Positions 25,501 to 39,932 are shown, counted from the first letter of the stretch. The stretch is 64,000 nucleotides of DNA from Xylocopa sonorina (GCF_050948175.1 NC_135206.1:4059670-4123669), one strand, 5' to 3'. The notes: generated by a model from the letters alone, not told the origin. Numbers and translations: made by a program.

Positions 25501-28500
25501 CAAGGGCCGACGTACCATTTTTCTCATTACCCCGACACGTTGTCGGCTCATTTTTTCTCTACTTGCACCGTGTTGCCAGTGGCGTGAGACGGGTAGGCCG
25601 GACGGTACCAGTTGGGACAGTCGAAAAGGGCACCAAGTACCAAAGATACATAGCGCGATGCCTTCAGCGGACGCCGACCCATTTCTCTTTCGCGCCTCTT
25701 TCTCTCGTTAACGCAACACGCTATCGCTCTTTCGTCCTGTGGCGTGCATTTAAGCGCCGCCGGTCCCGTTGCGCTGATTTCACTAACGAACCCGGCGATT
25801 TATATCATCGATCGGGCCCGCGTCCGCGGTAGGCGAACTCGAGCTTACCGAGGGTTCATTGTTAAACGGCACCCGGCAGCCACGATGGGCCCTTATCGTT
25901 TGCATTCGCGATCTTATTGGCCTATGGGCGTTGTCGGGAAGTCCTGCACCGAAGGATCCTTTGAGAAATGCTTCGTACCGTGCCAGAATATTCGCTGGAC
26001 CCGTTGCGCGAACATTCGTAGTTACTATTATATGCGAGTACAAAGTGGCACGGTTATCCGTGGCCTCGAGTGCGATCGTAGAAATCGAAAGGATCCGACG
26101 TTACCGTGCTCGCGAACGGCCCTGGTCGTGGGCCGAAACCTCTCGTGGCAAGATAGTAAGTCAGAGTTAAGGTAGGTCGGGGCGTAACCCAGGATCAAAC
26201 AAGTCAATAACTCGTACCGTGCCTCCTCCACCTACAATGAGAAATCGCTGTGGCGTACAATGAATGTGGGTGCACGGTGACGTATCGTCGAGAGGTTGGC
26301 GCGCGTATTCGCGCATGCAGCCACGTGTGCGTTGATATGTCTTCATGGAATCGGAACCTCGAGCCACGGGACATTCCTCGTGTTCGCGACCAGCGTAAAA
26401 CAGTCGTCGTACCGCAAAAATCCTGGACTAGATCTGATCGAGGAAACAGAAAACCGGCCGGCCGTATTCGCGGGGCAACCTTTTCTTTCACCGCGACCAT
26501 TGTTGAACTCTCGCTTTACCAACACACTAATCGCGCCACGATAGGACCGTGCCAGTTATTCCATATTATTTTTCGCTATTTCGACGGTCGGAGGACGTTC
26601 GTACGGTTCCATAAAACGTGAAGCGTGGCTGCGTGAGGCACGAGACAATAATAATTCATCGCCTCGGGGCACGCAGCACGCAGCCTATGCTCGCGATTCT
26701 AATCCGTGGGCAATTTGCACAGAGCGCCGTAAAATAAGAGCCGCACAAGCAACGGGAACCGAACGTTTTCGACCGAACCGAACAGGATTCGCAGAAGAGG
26801 ACCTCGCGGTAGCGAGCGGATTGCGAAAAAACAGCACGCGCCTTCTGCCGGATGTCCCTCGAAAATGACGCTTCCCAATACTATCATAGAACCGACAATT
26901 CGTACATAAACCTGCTTCTACATGAGAGGAATCAAACTGACGAACTTTTCCAAGTAGGAAAGTGGTATTCATGGAGAAAAAAAAGGAAGAGCAATGGAAT
27001 TCCGCATGGTCAGAAACGACCATCGAATTCAGAGAAGAAGAATCCGCGAAATGAACCCTTTAACTGGAGGACAAAATTCTTGAAACCGGAGTCACGTTAA
27101 ATGCCAGGGAAGGAACCATCAAACGAACGTTCATCCGCGTCCAGGTGAATTCCTAGAGCGGTCAAAAACCCAAAAATCGGTCGGAAACGTCCCGCTGATG
27201 CCCGGAGGAAAGCACGGCCCAACCGAGTAAACCTTTCTTAATAAACGGCTCTGAGCTATCACGAAAACGGCCCCCAAAAGGGGTCCTAGGGCGTAAACCT
27301 TCGTATCCGTCGTCGTTGAACGCCTTTTTCGACTGGCGCTTCTTCGACTCGTCTACGCGCTTCAGGCTGAATTGAACATCGAAAGGGATAAATGCGTGTC
27401 TTCACACTGACACGGAACTGTCACTGTCGTTGATACTTGTAAATAGATCCTTAACGCTCCCCTTGGATAAAACACAACGGAGGGATCGCAAAATCTCGTT
27501 GCATCGAACTGAGACGGTGATTAATTGACGATGCCCAGCGCACCAGAAGATAAACCAACGTAACAACTTAATGAAGGTCCCTCTGCATCCAGAGGTAGTG
27601 GTTCGTAGCCTCGAGCGTCGCAGGGAGTGTGCCCGCGGATCTTACCCCTTTATTTGCCGAAACAGCAAAAACCAGGGCTTTAATTTTACACTTAGTTGCT
27701 AGTTTTTTAATATCCCGACCTTCCGATTCCTCTAAACACTATTCAATGGGAAAGTGTTCTTCCTCTGAACACCCTGAGCAAAGAAAATCAATGTACGAAG
27801 CTTTAAAAGTACGCCAAAGCGATGAATAATTTCTGAGCCATAAAGCGTTATAGCGATGCAAAGTAACGCGATTCATTCTTCCTCGACGAGTTGAAGTGAC
27901 GCAATATTGCCCAGTAGATTTGCTTCGCCGACGACGGCAAATTGTGATCTCTCTGCGAGGGCACAGAGTAGGAAGTAAGTACGCACGCTGATTCATATTA
28001 TCAGCTCGTCCGCATCTCGAAACACTGGCTGCCGTCTCGCGTGAGACGATATTACAACGCGAAATAATTCACTTGTACTTTCTATTCTTCCGCCCAACTA
28101 ATAATTCACGTTTACCGGGCTTTCGAAATTGAAATTAGCCGCTTTATAATCAATCCATCGATCTAGCTCGCGACTCTATGCGCGGCTAAGAGTTGTGCAA
28201 TTAACAGATGCGCGGTGTCGCGTCTAACTCGAAACTGTTCGATGCAGGTTCTCTCGTTCCTCTTCTGACGGGATCAAGCATATCGCGGAATCTCGCATCA
28301 GGCATATCGTGGAGAGAGATTTGCGTTTATTATATATAGTATAACAATTATCTGCGATCGTTTCAACGCGCGCGATAAGTAGATATCTTTGTTGGTTGCA
28401 CGAGTGGTGTAGTAATTCGCGATTACTTCAACGACGTACACGGTTCGTCTCTCGATGAAAGAAAAAGCAAGAAAAACGTAGGAACGAAACGAACCTGCTC

Positions 28501-30269
28501 GCAATGCGTAGAAAAAAATGTCGAGCAAGGTGAACGTAGGTACGGCCACGGTGGAAATCTCTGAAACGGCCACTGACCTTCCCCAACGAGTTCTCGTCGG
28601 AAATGTCGCGATTCCGCGCACTCGAGATACGCGCGGGTACACGCGACGAAGGTCGTGTGAATGCTTAAGCGTAATCTTGCTCATCGCACGGGAAGAGGGA
28701 AAGAGTGCTTGAGATAAAGCGAAGAAAGCCGTGCGAGCTGGTGGTAGGGGGTTAACTAGCATCGATCTCAGGATGGAGAACTAGAAGCGGCAATTAACTC
28801 AAGTCCCACTATCTCTCTCCATCCAACCCATTTAACTGTAGTTACGTTTTATCCGGGCTACACTTTTATCCTCGACTCTGGGCCGCCGCTGGATTCCCAT
28901 GTCACGATTATTATCTGGGTTATGACATCATCAGTGGGTTTCTATGACCAGACTGTTGCTCGCAACAGCGATGCACAGAGTTGGAAACATTTATCACATC
29001 ACTGTCCAATTTCCACGGGACGTGCAATTTTCATAGCGCAACATCCCTTAAACGATCAGTCCGAAGCGAAAACAAGACCGCAAAGAACAACAGGTTCTAT
29101 CCTCCCACCGATAATGAACATTCTTCGTCTCCTCTCCTTTATCTGCTCCTCCTCGACCGACCATCGAGTTGACTTATTCCCGCTCATTGTCACCGTTCCA
29201 AGCTGCCCGGCCCCAGGGGGAGAGAGGACGGGAATGCGACGCGAGGCAAGCCGCGAACTTGAAGAGGAACGCTTTTGCGGGAGAGCGGGTTCGGCCTAGG
29301 AATTTATCACCGCTACCGACAGCCATTAATATGGCATTGTGCGCCCGCGGACACCGGCAGTGGCTCGTCCATCTTTTCGTGACGCGTTAACGACTGACCT
29401 CTGCTGCGAAGGACGGCTTCCGAAGGTATTACATAGATACATACATGCGATCGTCACCGGCTCACGATCCAGATTCACCGCCGAATCATTCATCTTTTTT
29501 ACCATCCATGAATCGCAAGCGATATCTCACTGGACCCGAATGGTTACAGGCATAAACGTCAACTTACGCGATTTCCATACGTATGTAAATCAATAATCCA
29601 CGATAGCTTAGACGTCCACTAACGGTATTTTGTTGTAGAGTCTGCCAATACGAGGAACGATAGGATAAATTTGTTCCGTTGATAGGGGATATATTAGTAG
29701 AAGACTCGATACGTACTCTGATATTTTTACAGTCGATTCCTTCGAAGAACGAATGGGTATCGTACGTATCGTTGCACGTCGGTGAGAGACTCTCGTTCCG
29801 ATTATTCGATGGTAATTTGTTCCCTTTTGAAAAATTGTCTTCGCTACTTGGAGCTAATATCCAACAATGCATCGTCGTAGCGTGACGCTCAACGACAGCC
29901 AGCAGCAGGTCACCGAACTATAATTCCCAGTACAGTTCTCTTCGCGGTACCAATCGGTAGCAGTGGCTGATTACTCCGAACGCGGAGGTTCGTTTGGTCC
30001 CTTGGCAAGGGTAGCCTCCGCTGCTCGATGCGCAAGGCCCCGTTCCTCTTCGCTCCGCGCCGCTGTCGAACGATCGTTAATCATTCCGCTCGCTGTGACT
30101 GTGACGTACCGATGTTTTCACCTTGGCAATGATCCAGGAAACGAAGAGATCCAACGCGGGAATCCGCGTCCAAAGACGTTTCTATTCAGTGTGCCGCGCG
30201 TGGTTCCGTGGTGTATTGCTGGCAATCCGCGGGATGAGTTCATAAGTTAAGCATTTCCGCATAGATCTT

Positions 30270-30303
30270 GACGCGCGCGCGTGCATCCGCACGCATGCAC
30301 ACG
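30270..30303. repeat. Alternating purine-pyrimidine tract
   Basis: Runs of CG and GCAT/GCAC dinucleotides, for example ACGCGCGCGCGTGCAT starting at 30271. This composition can adopt Z-DNA in principle. Confidence 0.6.
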
Positions 30304-33155
30304 GTGGTCTCGTTCAAATACACGCAAGGGTTAAATCAATTTCGGCCTCGACGATAGTATAGTCGAGTCTTTTTGCCGCGTACGATGGAAAAATTGACTT
30401 GAAAGGTTTGATTATCTTCGGGAAGGACGAGGAGGAGACGAGGAGTGTGATTGATCGTTTGCCAGTTAGCGGTGATGGACTTTTGGGGTACACCCTGTGT
30501 GTACTTGGGCAGATATAAGTAAACGTTCCCTCCATTAAACGGCACTCACGCGGAGCAATAGACCGGGTATAATGTAAGATTTATCGGGATATCTCGTACT
30601 AGCATCGGGAAATTAGTAATTGTCGGATTTCGCGTAGACCTCACCCTCACCTTGCGGAATGGCCAAAGTACCGCGCGTCTTCTTATTTCTGTCGTTGACA
30701 AATTGATACTGACAAAAATCCAGATACGAACGCGAAATTTGCGGTCCAGAAACAATGTAAGCGCGACGTACAAAACGGTACCGGAAGGATGTTGCGTAAA
30801 CGGAAGTGCGTGTGCAACTCTTTGTTTCTTCGGGTCTTATTGAGGGATGCACCTGACAACAAGCTGCGAGTACAATGCTGCCGCTCGAAATAGAGTGAAT
30901 GGATAAAGGATACGAGAAATTACAAGTCCCGAAGATCCGGACTTGCGTCATACCATGCCACCTAACCGCGGATAAAAACGTTGCGAGAAGAATGCCGAAC
31001 AGACACGAGAGAGTAATGAATGTTGGCAAACTTTTTAATAACTTTATTCGTATCGAGCATACGTGACGTCCAATCCGTTCAATTGTTCCTCAACGAAAAG
31101 CCGACGGAATACGAATTCCCGAAAAAAAAAAATGAAAACCCAACAGATCCACACCTTCCCCTCCTCGCTTGCTAATCATTGTAATCGTGACGCGACAGAA
31201 GCGCCGGCTAACCAATCAAAGAAATCACTTTCCAAAGGCGCTGGCCCATCAATATTCCCCAGATGCAATTGCATAATCATCGAAGCACCTCGAACCCCTG
31301 CCTAACTGGCAAGCGTGCACGTCACAAGGCATGCAATCTCCGGTCGTGTTATGAACGCACGAAAATTATAACAGACCTCCAGTACACGCGTATAATGGCC
31401 TGTCTCGTCACTCGATGCACTTTCACTCCTTCTCTTCGTTTTCTCTTCCTACCTACTATCCGTTTATTCATTCCAACGCCAGCATCCCAGAGTTCTGCTC
31501 TTCTCCTCTCCACCTTTCTCTTATTTCTGTTTCTTTGTTTTTCTGGAAGAACAAATAAGCGAGAAGAAACAGACGGGGGGATCGGTTCGCTTCCGCAAAA
31601 ATCGAGAATCCCGAGGGCGCATCGTACGCCCCGGGATGGATTTGTTGTGTTCCATACAGCGGGGTCCGGTGTCGTCGCAGCGAGTACCCGAAACTACAGG
31701 GTATCGCGCGGTACGGAAGCAACGAGAAGAAAGACCGTGATTACACACTGTACGCAGGAGGGATCGATCGTGAGGCCCAAAGGTTCTCTCCAAGTTAGTT
31801 AAATTGGAGGAAGAAAGGAAACTTGGACGGGGTCCAGGATTTAGAGAGGGGGAGAAGGTAACAGGGGAGAAGAAATATCGCAACAGAAGATATAAAGTTT
31901 CACTAGCGAAGATCACACCTGGTTTCTTCTCGTGTCTTCCTCTCGTGAAAAGAAAGGGAAGAAAGACAGAAAGAAAAGCTAACAGTGGGTGGAGATTAAC
32001 ACGTTACACCCGGCCCAGAAGGGAATCGTAATCGAATTTCTCGCCGCAGTAAAAGTCCTTCCGAGATCGCGTCGGACCCTGTTCCGGTGCACACGATCGG
32101 GAAGTTTGATGGGACACATCTGGCATGCCACATCCTGAAAGAACGTACGAGTCATCGCATGGCCTACAATCGAAAATGAATGAAAACGCTCTCTGTTGTG
32201 GGAGATGAAAGGAAAGGGGAGTATCTGGCCCGATGAAGATGTTTCACGTGAAACTATAGCTGAATCAAGAACTCGATCAGTGGGTCTCCGTGCGGCGTTC
32301 ACGAGAATCATGGTAGGTGTTCGCAACATCAAAGGCTGAAGAAAGCAGCGCATCTTCGGTGCCGAAGATTTAGCATTGTCTAACAGGGCGCCCGTAAGCG
32401 GTTTCTAAACTGCCCTAAAAGCCCGTGTAATGCGCCCAGTTGAGCCACCCACGTGGAAAAGGGCAGTGCGTCGACTGGTCACGTTTTCACGCGATTCCTC
32501 CCCCGTGCCCTACATACAATACATCTATTAGCCTCCATTTCGTTTCAATCCTTTATGCGATGGCCTTCTCACGATACTGGAGCCGAGAGAAACTCATTTC
32601 CAAGCTGCAGAATAACATTTCCTTCATCATCTCTGTCTGTTTAGCTGTGCAAATTTATAATATTACAACAATTAATTATCCTGCGCAATTAATAAATATA
32701 TTTAAAAAATACAGGAACATCGAAACTGCTCGTCGGACACAGCACATCAAATTGGAAGAAACGATGCACCAGTAGGGTCATTTCCTTTTGTGGTTTGTGC
32801 ACGCTCAACGGGGTGCGCTCTTATGGGAAATACGAAGGAAATCTATACCGACCGACCACCCATCGTGGTCGTAGCGGGAAGGTGAATCAAGTCACAATGC
32901 ACCTATGGGATCTGGAAATTTTGAAATAATGGCTGTGCCAGAACACTGGTCCAGTTCCTCCGAACCACCAGGTATCGACTTGCGGCCGTAAAGAACTCGT
33001 GTTCCTTTCATTAAAGCTCGAAGAAAGAAGTCGCGCGAAGGAGAGGGAATATTCTAGATACCGTTTAATTATTTACGGTTCAGTATCTTCTACTGGATTT
33101 TTTGATTCAATTGAAATGAAATTTGTTGCTCTTCTCTACATCTTCGTTAACCCTT

Positions 33156-33230
33156 TCTTGCCCCTATTAGTCGCCTCTTACGACAAGCAGGGGATACTGT
33201 GGGTGTATTCTGATCCCCACCGCACAGGGA
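33156..33230. other. Compact sequence with nested and competing hairpins
   Basis: CCCCT (33161) pairs with AGGGG (33189), enclosing GTCG (33170) and CGAC (33181). The same GGGGAT (33190) can instead pair with ATCCCC (33213). A nine-pair stem, CTGTGGGTG (33197) with CACC-g-CACAG (33218-33227), follows. I have an impression from memory that a very similar sequence recurs in insect genomes, but I cannot verify it. Function unknown. Confidence 0.4.
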
Positions 33231-33648
33231 TAACATTGTAGATGTTTCTCTTGGCTTTAAAACCAGCCTCTAACGCAGCTGATTGTTCGCAACCTGCAAA
33301 GCCGTCGAAACGAACGGCTCGAATGTTCGACGAGGCATTGGTTCGACGCGCATCGATTGGCTATAAGGAAATGACAGTTAGGAGGACTTTTAATTTATAA
33401 CTTTTGACATTTTTCTCCCCTTGTTTCCCCGCTTCCGCGGCTAAAACACGTCAACTACCCGGTCGTTCGCTCGCGCTGACTTCTTGTCCTTGATCTTCAC
33501 GAACGTGATTTATGGAGACGCATCGACAACGACACGAGGTACGCGTATCCAGCGAAAGATCTGTCAATAAACCTGGCAACGGTACTCTTCCATGAAACCC
33601 TCCGTGTTCCCTAGAGTCGCTTCAAGCGCCTCTCGAGAAAGCAAGAAA

Positions 33649-33668
33649 ATGTCCTTGAGCAAGGACAT
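33649..33668. repeat. Near-perfect 20-bp palindrome
   Basis: ATGTCCTTG and CAAGGACAT are perfect complements separated by two bases. No neighbouring gene explains it. Confidence 0.6.
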
Positions 33669-34700
33669 CGGGAAAAAAATGTGAAAATTCATCTTGTTCA
33701 ACGATAATAAAAATCTACTCACCGAGGAAAAATTGAAAACCAGAGATGCTCCACAGATATTTTCATCTCTCACAGGAGAAATCGAACAAGACCGGAGAAC
33801 GAACTTCCGCTTCGATTTCATAAGATCTTCGGCGCGATTTTACCTCGATTTCCTTCGATGTCTTTTCGTGTTCGATTCGCGCACAGTCACCAAGTCAGAT
33901 TGACTGGATGTTCCATGATCGTGACTAGGATGACTCGTTGGAAAGCTTTCAACCGTCTCGTTTGCACATCTCTCCTCCCGTGGTGTTTCCCTTGAAAAGG
34001 GAGGGCCAGCCAATGTCATTCGGTAGCCACGCAATTCACAGATATACCGAACGCAACTATATCGACGCGATTCTCAGCGATTCGACACGTCGAACTTCCT
34101 ACTTTTAACAGACGGACGAAAGAAATGCCTCCCAAGTCGAAATTAATGCGATTCCGGTCGCTATTATCCACCGACTCGACTAAGCTACTGTATCTTTTCT
34201 GGACCACCTAAATATTACTATCCAAACTATTCTGGATAGCACAGGGAAAAACGGAAGTTACGTCGGTATATTTAGTAGAGACCCTTTCGGTCGACAACTA
34301 TCAAGTCGCTCCATCCTGAATGAGAGAAGGATCGCAACAAAAAATCAAAGAATAGAAAAAGTGGACCTGAGGCCCAATTAAAAAACGTGTGCTTCCTTCA
34401 TTCACGATCTAAGTATAATTATAGAGCGATCATTTCCCAGTCGATCAAAGATGGAGTCGGTCGAAGGAAAGCCTTCGTAAAGGCTCGATGTTTAATGATT
34501 GACAAATAACAATTAGGCACCTGTTACGCGGATCATCCTTTGCCCCATTTTTTGTCATCCGTCTAGCGATAGTCTCTCAATAAAATCTCTTTACATCTAT
34601 TCGATCGGCTCCTCCTACGCTTCCTCCTTTTTTCCTCTTACACCTCCCACTTTCTTTCAAGAGGCTCACCCTTGTTCCCACATCGCTTTTACCCCGGTAT

Positions 34701-34720
34701 CTTTTTTTTTTTTTTTTTTC
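34701..34720 (+). repeat. Poly(T) tract
   Basis: An uninterrupted run of about twenty T in a pyrimidine-rich stretch. Could be a microsatellite or the tail of a minus-strand retroposed sequence; no retroposon body is recognisable. Confidence 0.7.
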
Positions 34721-36658
34721 CCCTACCGATCATCGCGATGATAGAGTCGTTACAATTTCCACACCTCACCAAAGGGCGAAGTGGAAGAAACGGGTTCGAT
34801 GCTTCACACGAAACATTTCTAATCAACAGGAACGGTTCTCTCGGAAGAAAATCAATGTCCCACACTGCATCTGAACGAGCTGAAATTTGCCAACTACCCT
34901 GTCCCTGGATACGTAACGATAGCATAAAAATAATGAACAGAGGGGCCGGCACGTCGGGCCTCCGAGTCGTGTAAAAATCGCCACGAGATATACGACGCCG
35001 TTACTGGGATTGGAGCTAATTACCACCCAGAAGCGACGTCCATATCCCTGGTAATAGTGAATCAGCGTTAGCTGACCTCCTATTCGCGACCATAGAACCC
35101 GACCTCGGCGTCGACCTCGCCGATTTATTTGCTCGTAACGAGGTAAAAGGACCGGCGGATAAAGGGAGACAACGCGGAAAGTACTTTTACATGCGTCAAG
35201 GTAATATTCATCGTCGTTCATATATCTTTCATCATCGGTGTCATAGTCGACGTCGTCGTCGCCATCGCGTCCGCTGTCGTCGATCGTAATCACAGTTCCC
35301 GTTTTCATTGCTACCGTCGTTGCCCCGTCTGGTCCACTGGTTCTTAACCCTTCCTCGATCCCACCCTATCCCCTATTTCAATCGACTCACCCATACCAGA
35401 GTGAATAGAGTACCGGACGATCCGCGCCATGATTTAGCTTCCTTATCTGTCAAACAGTGACAAGCCTCTTTTTAATAACTCTTACAGCTATAGTTTTACA
35501 TCATATCTTATTTATCCGGCAGTGTAACGGTAAAAAGCACGGGTGATAGGTGCTATACGATTCCGATGATGGACGTTAAGTAGGCGCGAAATGATGATAC
35601 GGGGTTATTGAACCGGCTCTATTATTAAATTAATAGTTTCGTATTTATCGAGTGACACGTTCCGCGGGATTTTGTAAACGTCAAAAACTTTCATAGAAAC
35701 ACCGTTCGACATCCAAATACTACTTGCTATTCGAACACGGCTGATTACAAGGTAGAAGATAATTTATGTCCGACACAGAAAATGCCCGAGGTGGTATTAT
35801 TCCAAATTATGAAACACATAAACGTTGACAGACAATTAATAATCCAGAGATAGCAACGCGAGAGTGTCAAATCCATCGATTAAACGAACCGAGTGAATTT
35901 CGAGTTTGACACGTTGAAAAATTGAACAATAGTTGCGCTTTGTCTATACCGACGTTTAAGTTAAGCGATGCAATCAACGAAGAAAGGAGTCAAGGAAGGA
36001 GGGTTGGAGAAAGATCAGCGAAAATCATCGAGAAACAAGGCCTCGACTAGTCACAGCGAGCAACTATCATATCGATAAAAGCAATCTTAGTCTCGTACGA
36101 GCCGCGAGATAACGAAAGATATCTTTTGATATCTACGTTACGACGTGTGGGGATGCACAGGTGATTCTGCAATATCTCTTATTATAATAGATAGAGAATC
36201 CTTACTCTCTAATAGATTTCCGAAAAATCTCGAAGTAGATCGGGAACGCGTATTACAGATAAGGAAATTAGAGGGTCAAAACGGGACTTTTTACTATCGG
36301 TGGCGAACCGTGGTCTGTTGTTTAATTGCACGATTAATCTTTCCTGACATCTGAAATCTTTCACGGTACGAGCGTGCCCTCGGAAATGTACGCGGTATAT
36401 AAATCCCGTGATTTAAAATGAATTTATAGATAGGTATAACAAGCATGTTCTCGGGGTTTTCACGCGTATACCACGAGCTGTATGCGCACAGTATCATCGT
36501 TTATAGCCGTATCAGATTTACTGCGACTTTTCTAAGCGCGGCCCGAACTTTTCTAAGCTTCAACGTACAACGGACAATCCAACGAACAGCAATCGTTCCA
36601 CCAGTTATTTCACACATGTTGATTTCTAACGGAATTGCATATAAAACGTATCGTAATG

Positions 36659-36660
<2 letters not shown>

Positions 36661-36690
<30 letters not shown>
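36661..36690 (+). repeat. A30 homopolymer
   Basis: Thirty consecutive A. The upstream DNA does not look like a processed transcript, so a simple repeat is the likeliest reading. Confidence 0.9.
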
Positions 36691-36692
<2 letters not shown>

Positions 36693-37189
36693 AATATGAT
36701 AAGGGCAAATCGAAGGCGGAAGGCGGAGGGGAACGCGAATCTGAAAGCGCGTTCTCGTGGATTTTCCACGTTAATTATCCGAGTGTTAAAAAAAAATACC
36801 GTTAAGAATATTTCGCAAGCTGTTGGCTGATTGGCCAAGTGACGAGTTCGAAAGTACACCGAATTAGATTTGCGAAGAAACGATGGACATTAAACCGCGA
36901 ATTTATGACGTCAACGCGTAAATGCATTCAATTATATGGGGGTACTTACTTGGTATTAATATAGGTGCAATATTTTATACGACTATAATTACTGGTAACT
37001 GCCTACGGGAATATTTTCCTACGCGCGCGAAAAATGCACGGGCAACGCGTTTACCTCATAAAAATATCGTTAACCCCCTAGACGCATCAAAGAAAACTTT
37101 CGTCTGTAAGATTTTTCCCGAAGATCGTCGATTGCAGGAGTTGGGAATGATGGAAATACGGTGGTGTTAAAAAAAATATTATACATGAC

Positions 37190-37227
37190 GAAGAAGAAGG
37201 AGAAGAAGGAGAAGAAGAAGAAGAAGA
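37190..37227 (+). repeat. (GAA)n/(GGA) microsatellite
   Basis: Homopurine repeat of GAAGAA units with two GGA interruptions. Confidence 0.9.
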
Positions 37228-38573
37228 TCGCTGGACGGCCACTAGATGATCGTTACTCGATGTGGTTGCCTTCGGGTATCCGCGCGAACGGTCAGCCCAA
37301 AGAGAGGACAGAAGAAGGAAGAGCCGAAGAGTGGTAGCCCCTCGCTCGGTTTTTCAAGCGAGCAGGGAGAGCAAGAGAATCTGATTGCGCGGGATTCCCG
37401 CTTTGAAGTGGCACCGCCGATGTTCTCGGCCATCTCGACTCGTTACCACTACGGAATCGGCACTCTGCCCGCGATACCTCTTCCCCGGATTCGTTCACGG
37501 GGTCAATCGGCGACTCTATCCACCAGCCTCGCCTTCCTTTCTTTTTCTCCTCAATCACGAATCGGATTCAAATTAACACATTATCCGCGAGAACCGGTAG
37601 TTTTCCAGACGCGTGCCCTAATCGAGGATGCAGCGAAGAGGATCAGCAATTTACACGTTACAACGGAAATACAGTTTGGATAATAACGCGTTATTATACC
37701 GGGACCGTACCGGATCAGCGATCGTAGGCTCTTCGTACGATACAAAGAGCCGAAATCTTAATTATCAACCGGACAGCCACTTTTCAATTTCTCACCTTGC
37801 CGCGGGGGACGGCAAAAAGTCACCGGCTATGTACCTTGGAATATGGCGTGATGCTAACCCGACACGGTTTTATATGTATATGCCCATGCTTCTTAATCGA
37901 GGACCACTGAATTTTAGCTTCGAAAAGCTCTCTTCATCGAAAGTGACGGAGCAGTGGCAACGACAACGACTCGTCGATCGACCATAGCTCTATATAGTAG
38001 TCTAATTCAATTCGTTAAATGTAACACGGTTGTAATGGGAACGGACATACACGTATAATCGAAGATTGTATAGGTATACACCGTCGTATCATGGAATCCG
38101 CGAGTGGCGCTGACCGACCGCGGCAAGAAGATAATGCGCCCTCCGAACATTTCGGATTCCAGCCGCACCAAAGAATAAGATTCTTTCTTCTCTCCCTCTC
38201 GCCCTTTCCGTCTCGGCCATTGGGTTCCTTGACTTGGCGGATAATTATGTTCCCGGCCCTTATTCCACGACTTCGAACCTCTCCATAAACGTATCGAACT
38301 GTTCTCCCGATTCAGGTCTGGGCCCCTCTTCCCTCTTCCGATTCTCTTCTACTCCCTCGTCATCGTATCCTTAGCCACCTCTCCTTAACCTTCCTCTTCT
38401 TTTACTCTTCATCCTTTTTCTCGCATCTCTCCGTTTTGCACTTTGTCTAGTAGTCCCTTCCAGCCTTCGATCCGAATCGAGACAAATTCGCGTCGAGGAA
38501 TGATTCCCGATTTCATAACGATCAAACGACTCCCAATCCTTCTCCTGAGAATTCAGCTCGAAGCAGAGAGACA

Positions 38574-38601
38574 GGGACTCGAGGGGACTCGAGGGGACTC
38601 C
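38574..38601 (+). repeat. Short tandem repeat, 10-bp unit
   Basis: The unit GGACTCGAGG occurs almost three times in tandem. Confidence 0.7.
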
Positions 38602-39932
38602 AGGTCTTCCACGCAGCACGAACCGGAGAAGCCGAGAGGGCAATTACATCGGAGAACAATTACAGGTTGGCACGTCCTCCCGGTGCCATCGTGGCTTTTT
38701 CTATCCACGGGATTCCGAGTTGAAGAACGTCTTCAGGAACGTTTTCGAGAGACGCGAGAGGGTGGGTCGAAGACATTTTTATTACGGTTCAACGATTCGA
38801 CTTCATATTTCGAAAACAGCTCGTATCTCATCGCGCATCAAATATTAAATTTACGAGCATGGTCATAACGCGTCCGCGTCCGTGTTCTGATCAACTGCCT
38901 TTAATTACCCCCCATGATTATTCGCGTTCACGGTCGTTAACCGCGAGTAATCTTACGAACCGTGGATCGATCGACGTGGGTCGATACGTCTATAGATATA
39001 TTACAAACCTCGTACTTCTCGAATCGATATCCGTCGTTTAATCTCCCCGATAATGCTCGTAATTTAACCACGCGTGCCTCGATGCAACTACTAAATACAG
39101 ACACCTGCTTTCGAACGTGTAAACATTCGATCGCTCCAAGTAGTTTTTACATTAGCGATGGATAAATATTTCAAAAAATAATTCAACCTGGCTAAAAACG
39201 ATTGAATTTGACGCGACACGCGTTATTCCAGAGACCCGTACAGTTTCCGCGTACAGTTATCGAATCGCGGACGCAGATACTCCGTCCGATACCAATGGCT
39301 TATCGATTTATCGTTGTGTCCACGTGGATCGAACGGCGGAATTAGGGGTTAAGTTAAGCTAGGTCGCGACTCAGGGTCGAGGGGTTACGTGTCTGGTCGA
39401 TGTGCCGCGATGATTGGCGGAATGTGCCGTTTTACGAGGCTTCGAGGACGCGTACCTACGAGGAGACGGAAAAAGCAGAAAACGACGGACGTGGATGAGA
39501 AGAGGAAAAGAGAAGAGAACGAGGAGAAGCGCGGAGAAACGCGAGGCTGGAAGCGCGCGCCGTTGCAGTTATAATTTGATGCAACGCGGCTATAAACGGG
39601 ATTACGCGCATAGATGGCTATAATTTTCGTGGAAAATGGCCAAGAACCCTTTTACCGCACTTCAACGCGACACGTCGATGACCTTCCCTCCTCCTCGCTT
39701 CCTTCCTCTTGGCTTCCATAACGCGTCGTTTCACTACGAATTCCTCGCTGTCGTCGCGTTCCTTTTTTACCGTATCTGTATAAACTTGGTAATTGAGCTG
39801 TGAAATTTTTCCAACTAATGCAAATGTATTTCCTCCGTCGAGTTACCGTCGAGCACTGCTCATCAATGATCGAAACGTTTACCGTCAGCCATTAAACTAC
39901 CCCATCGAGAAGCGATACCGCTGTTTAACTGC

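Larger units (their letters stand above)
17476..33150. other. Gene desert, first part
   Basis: About 15.7 kb without a supported gene. The first several hundred bases probably include the 3' UTR of ato, but no canonical poly(A) signal was seen. Composition is CpG-rich except a short AT-rich island around 20.7-21.0 kb. Open frames (for example 24668-25090, 25266-25832, 28298-28762 minus, 31263-31802) show no domains. Structure present: homopurine tract at 18652-18712, an 89-nt imperfect hairpin at 19475-19563, TAATTA-containing stretches near 19.25 kb, and an alternating purine-pyrimidine tract at 30270-30303. Confidence 0.6.

Noticed and set aside
25266..25832. 188-codon plus-strand frame
   Set aside because: Compositional; no domain, no start context, heavily overlapped by other frames.
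30613..31029. Minus-strand frame whose first residues resemble a signal peptide
   Set aside because: It begins at TTG with no in-frame ATG, and the rest has no cysteine pattern, processing sites or domain. Could be revisited with RNA-seq.
31263..31802. 179-codon plus-strand frame
   Set aside because: Contains low-complexity Leu/Phe stretch and no domain; minus strand equally open.
36661..36690. A30 as the tail of a retroposed gene
   Set aside because: No coding or transcript-like body or target-site duplication is recognisable upstream.
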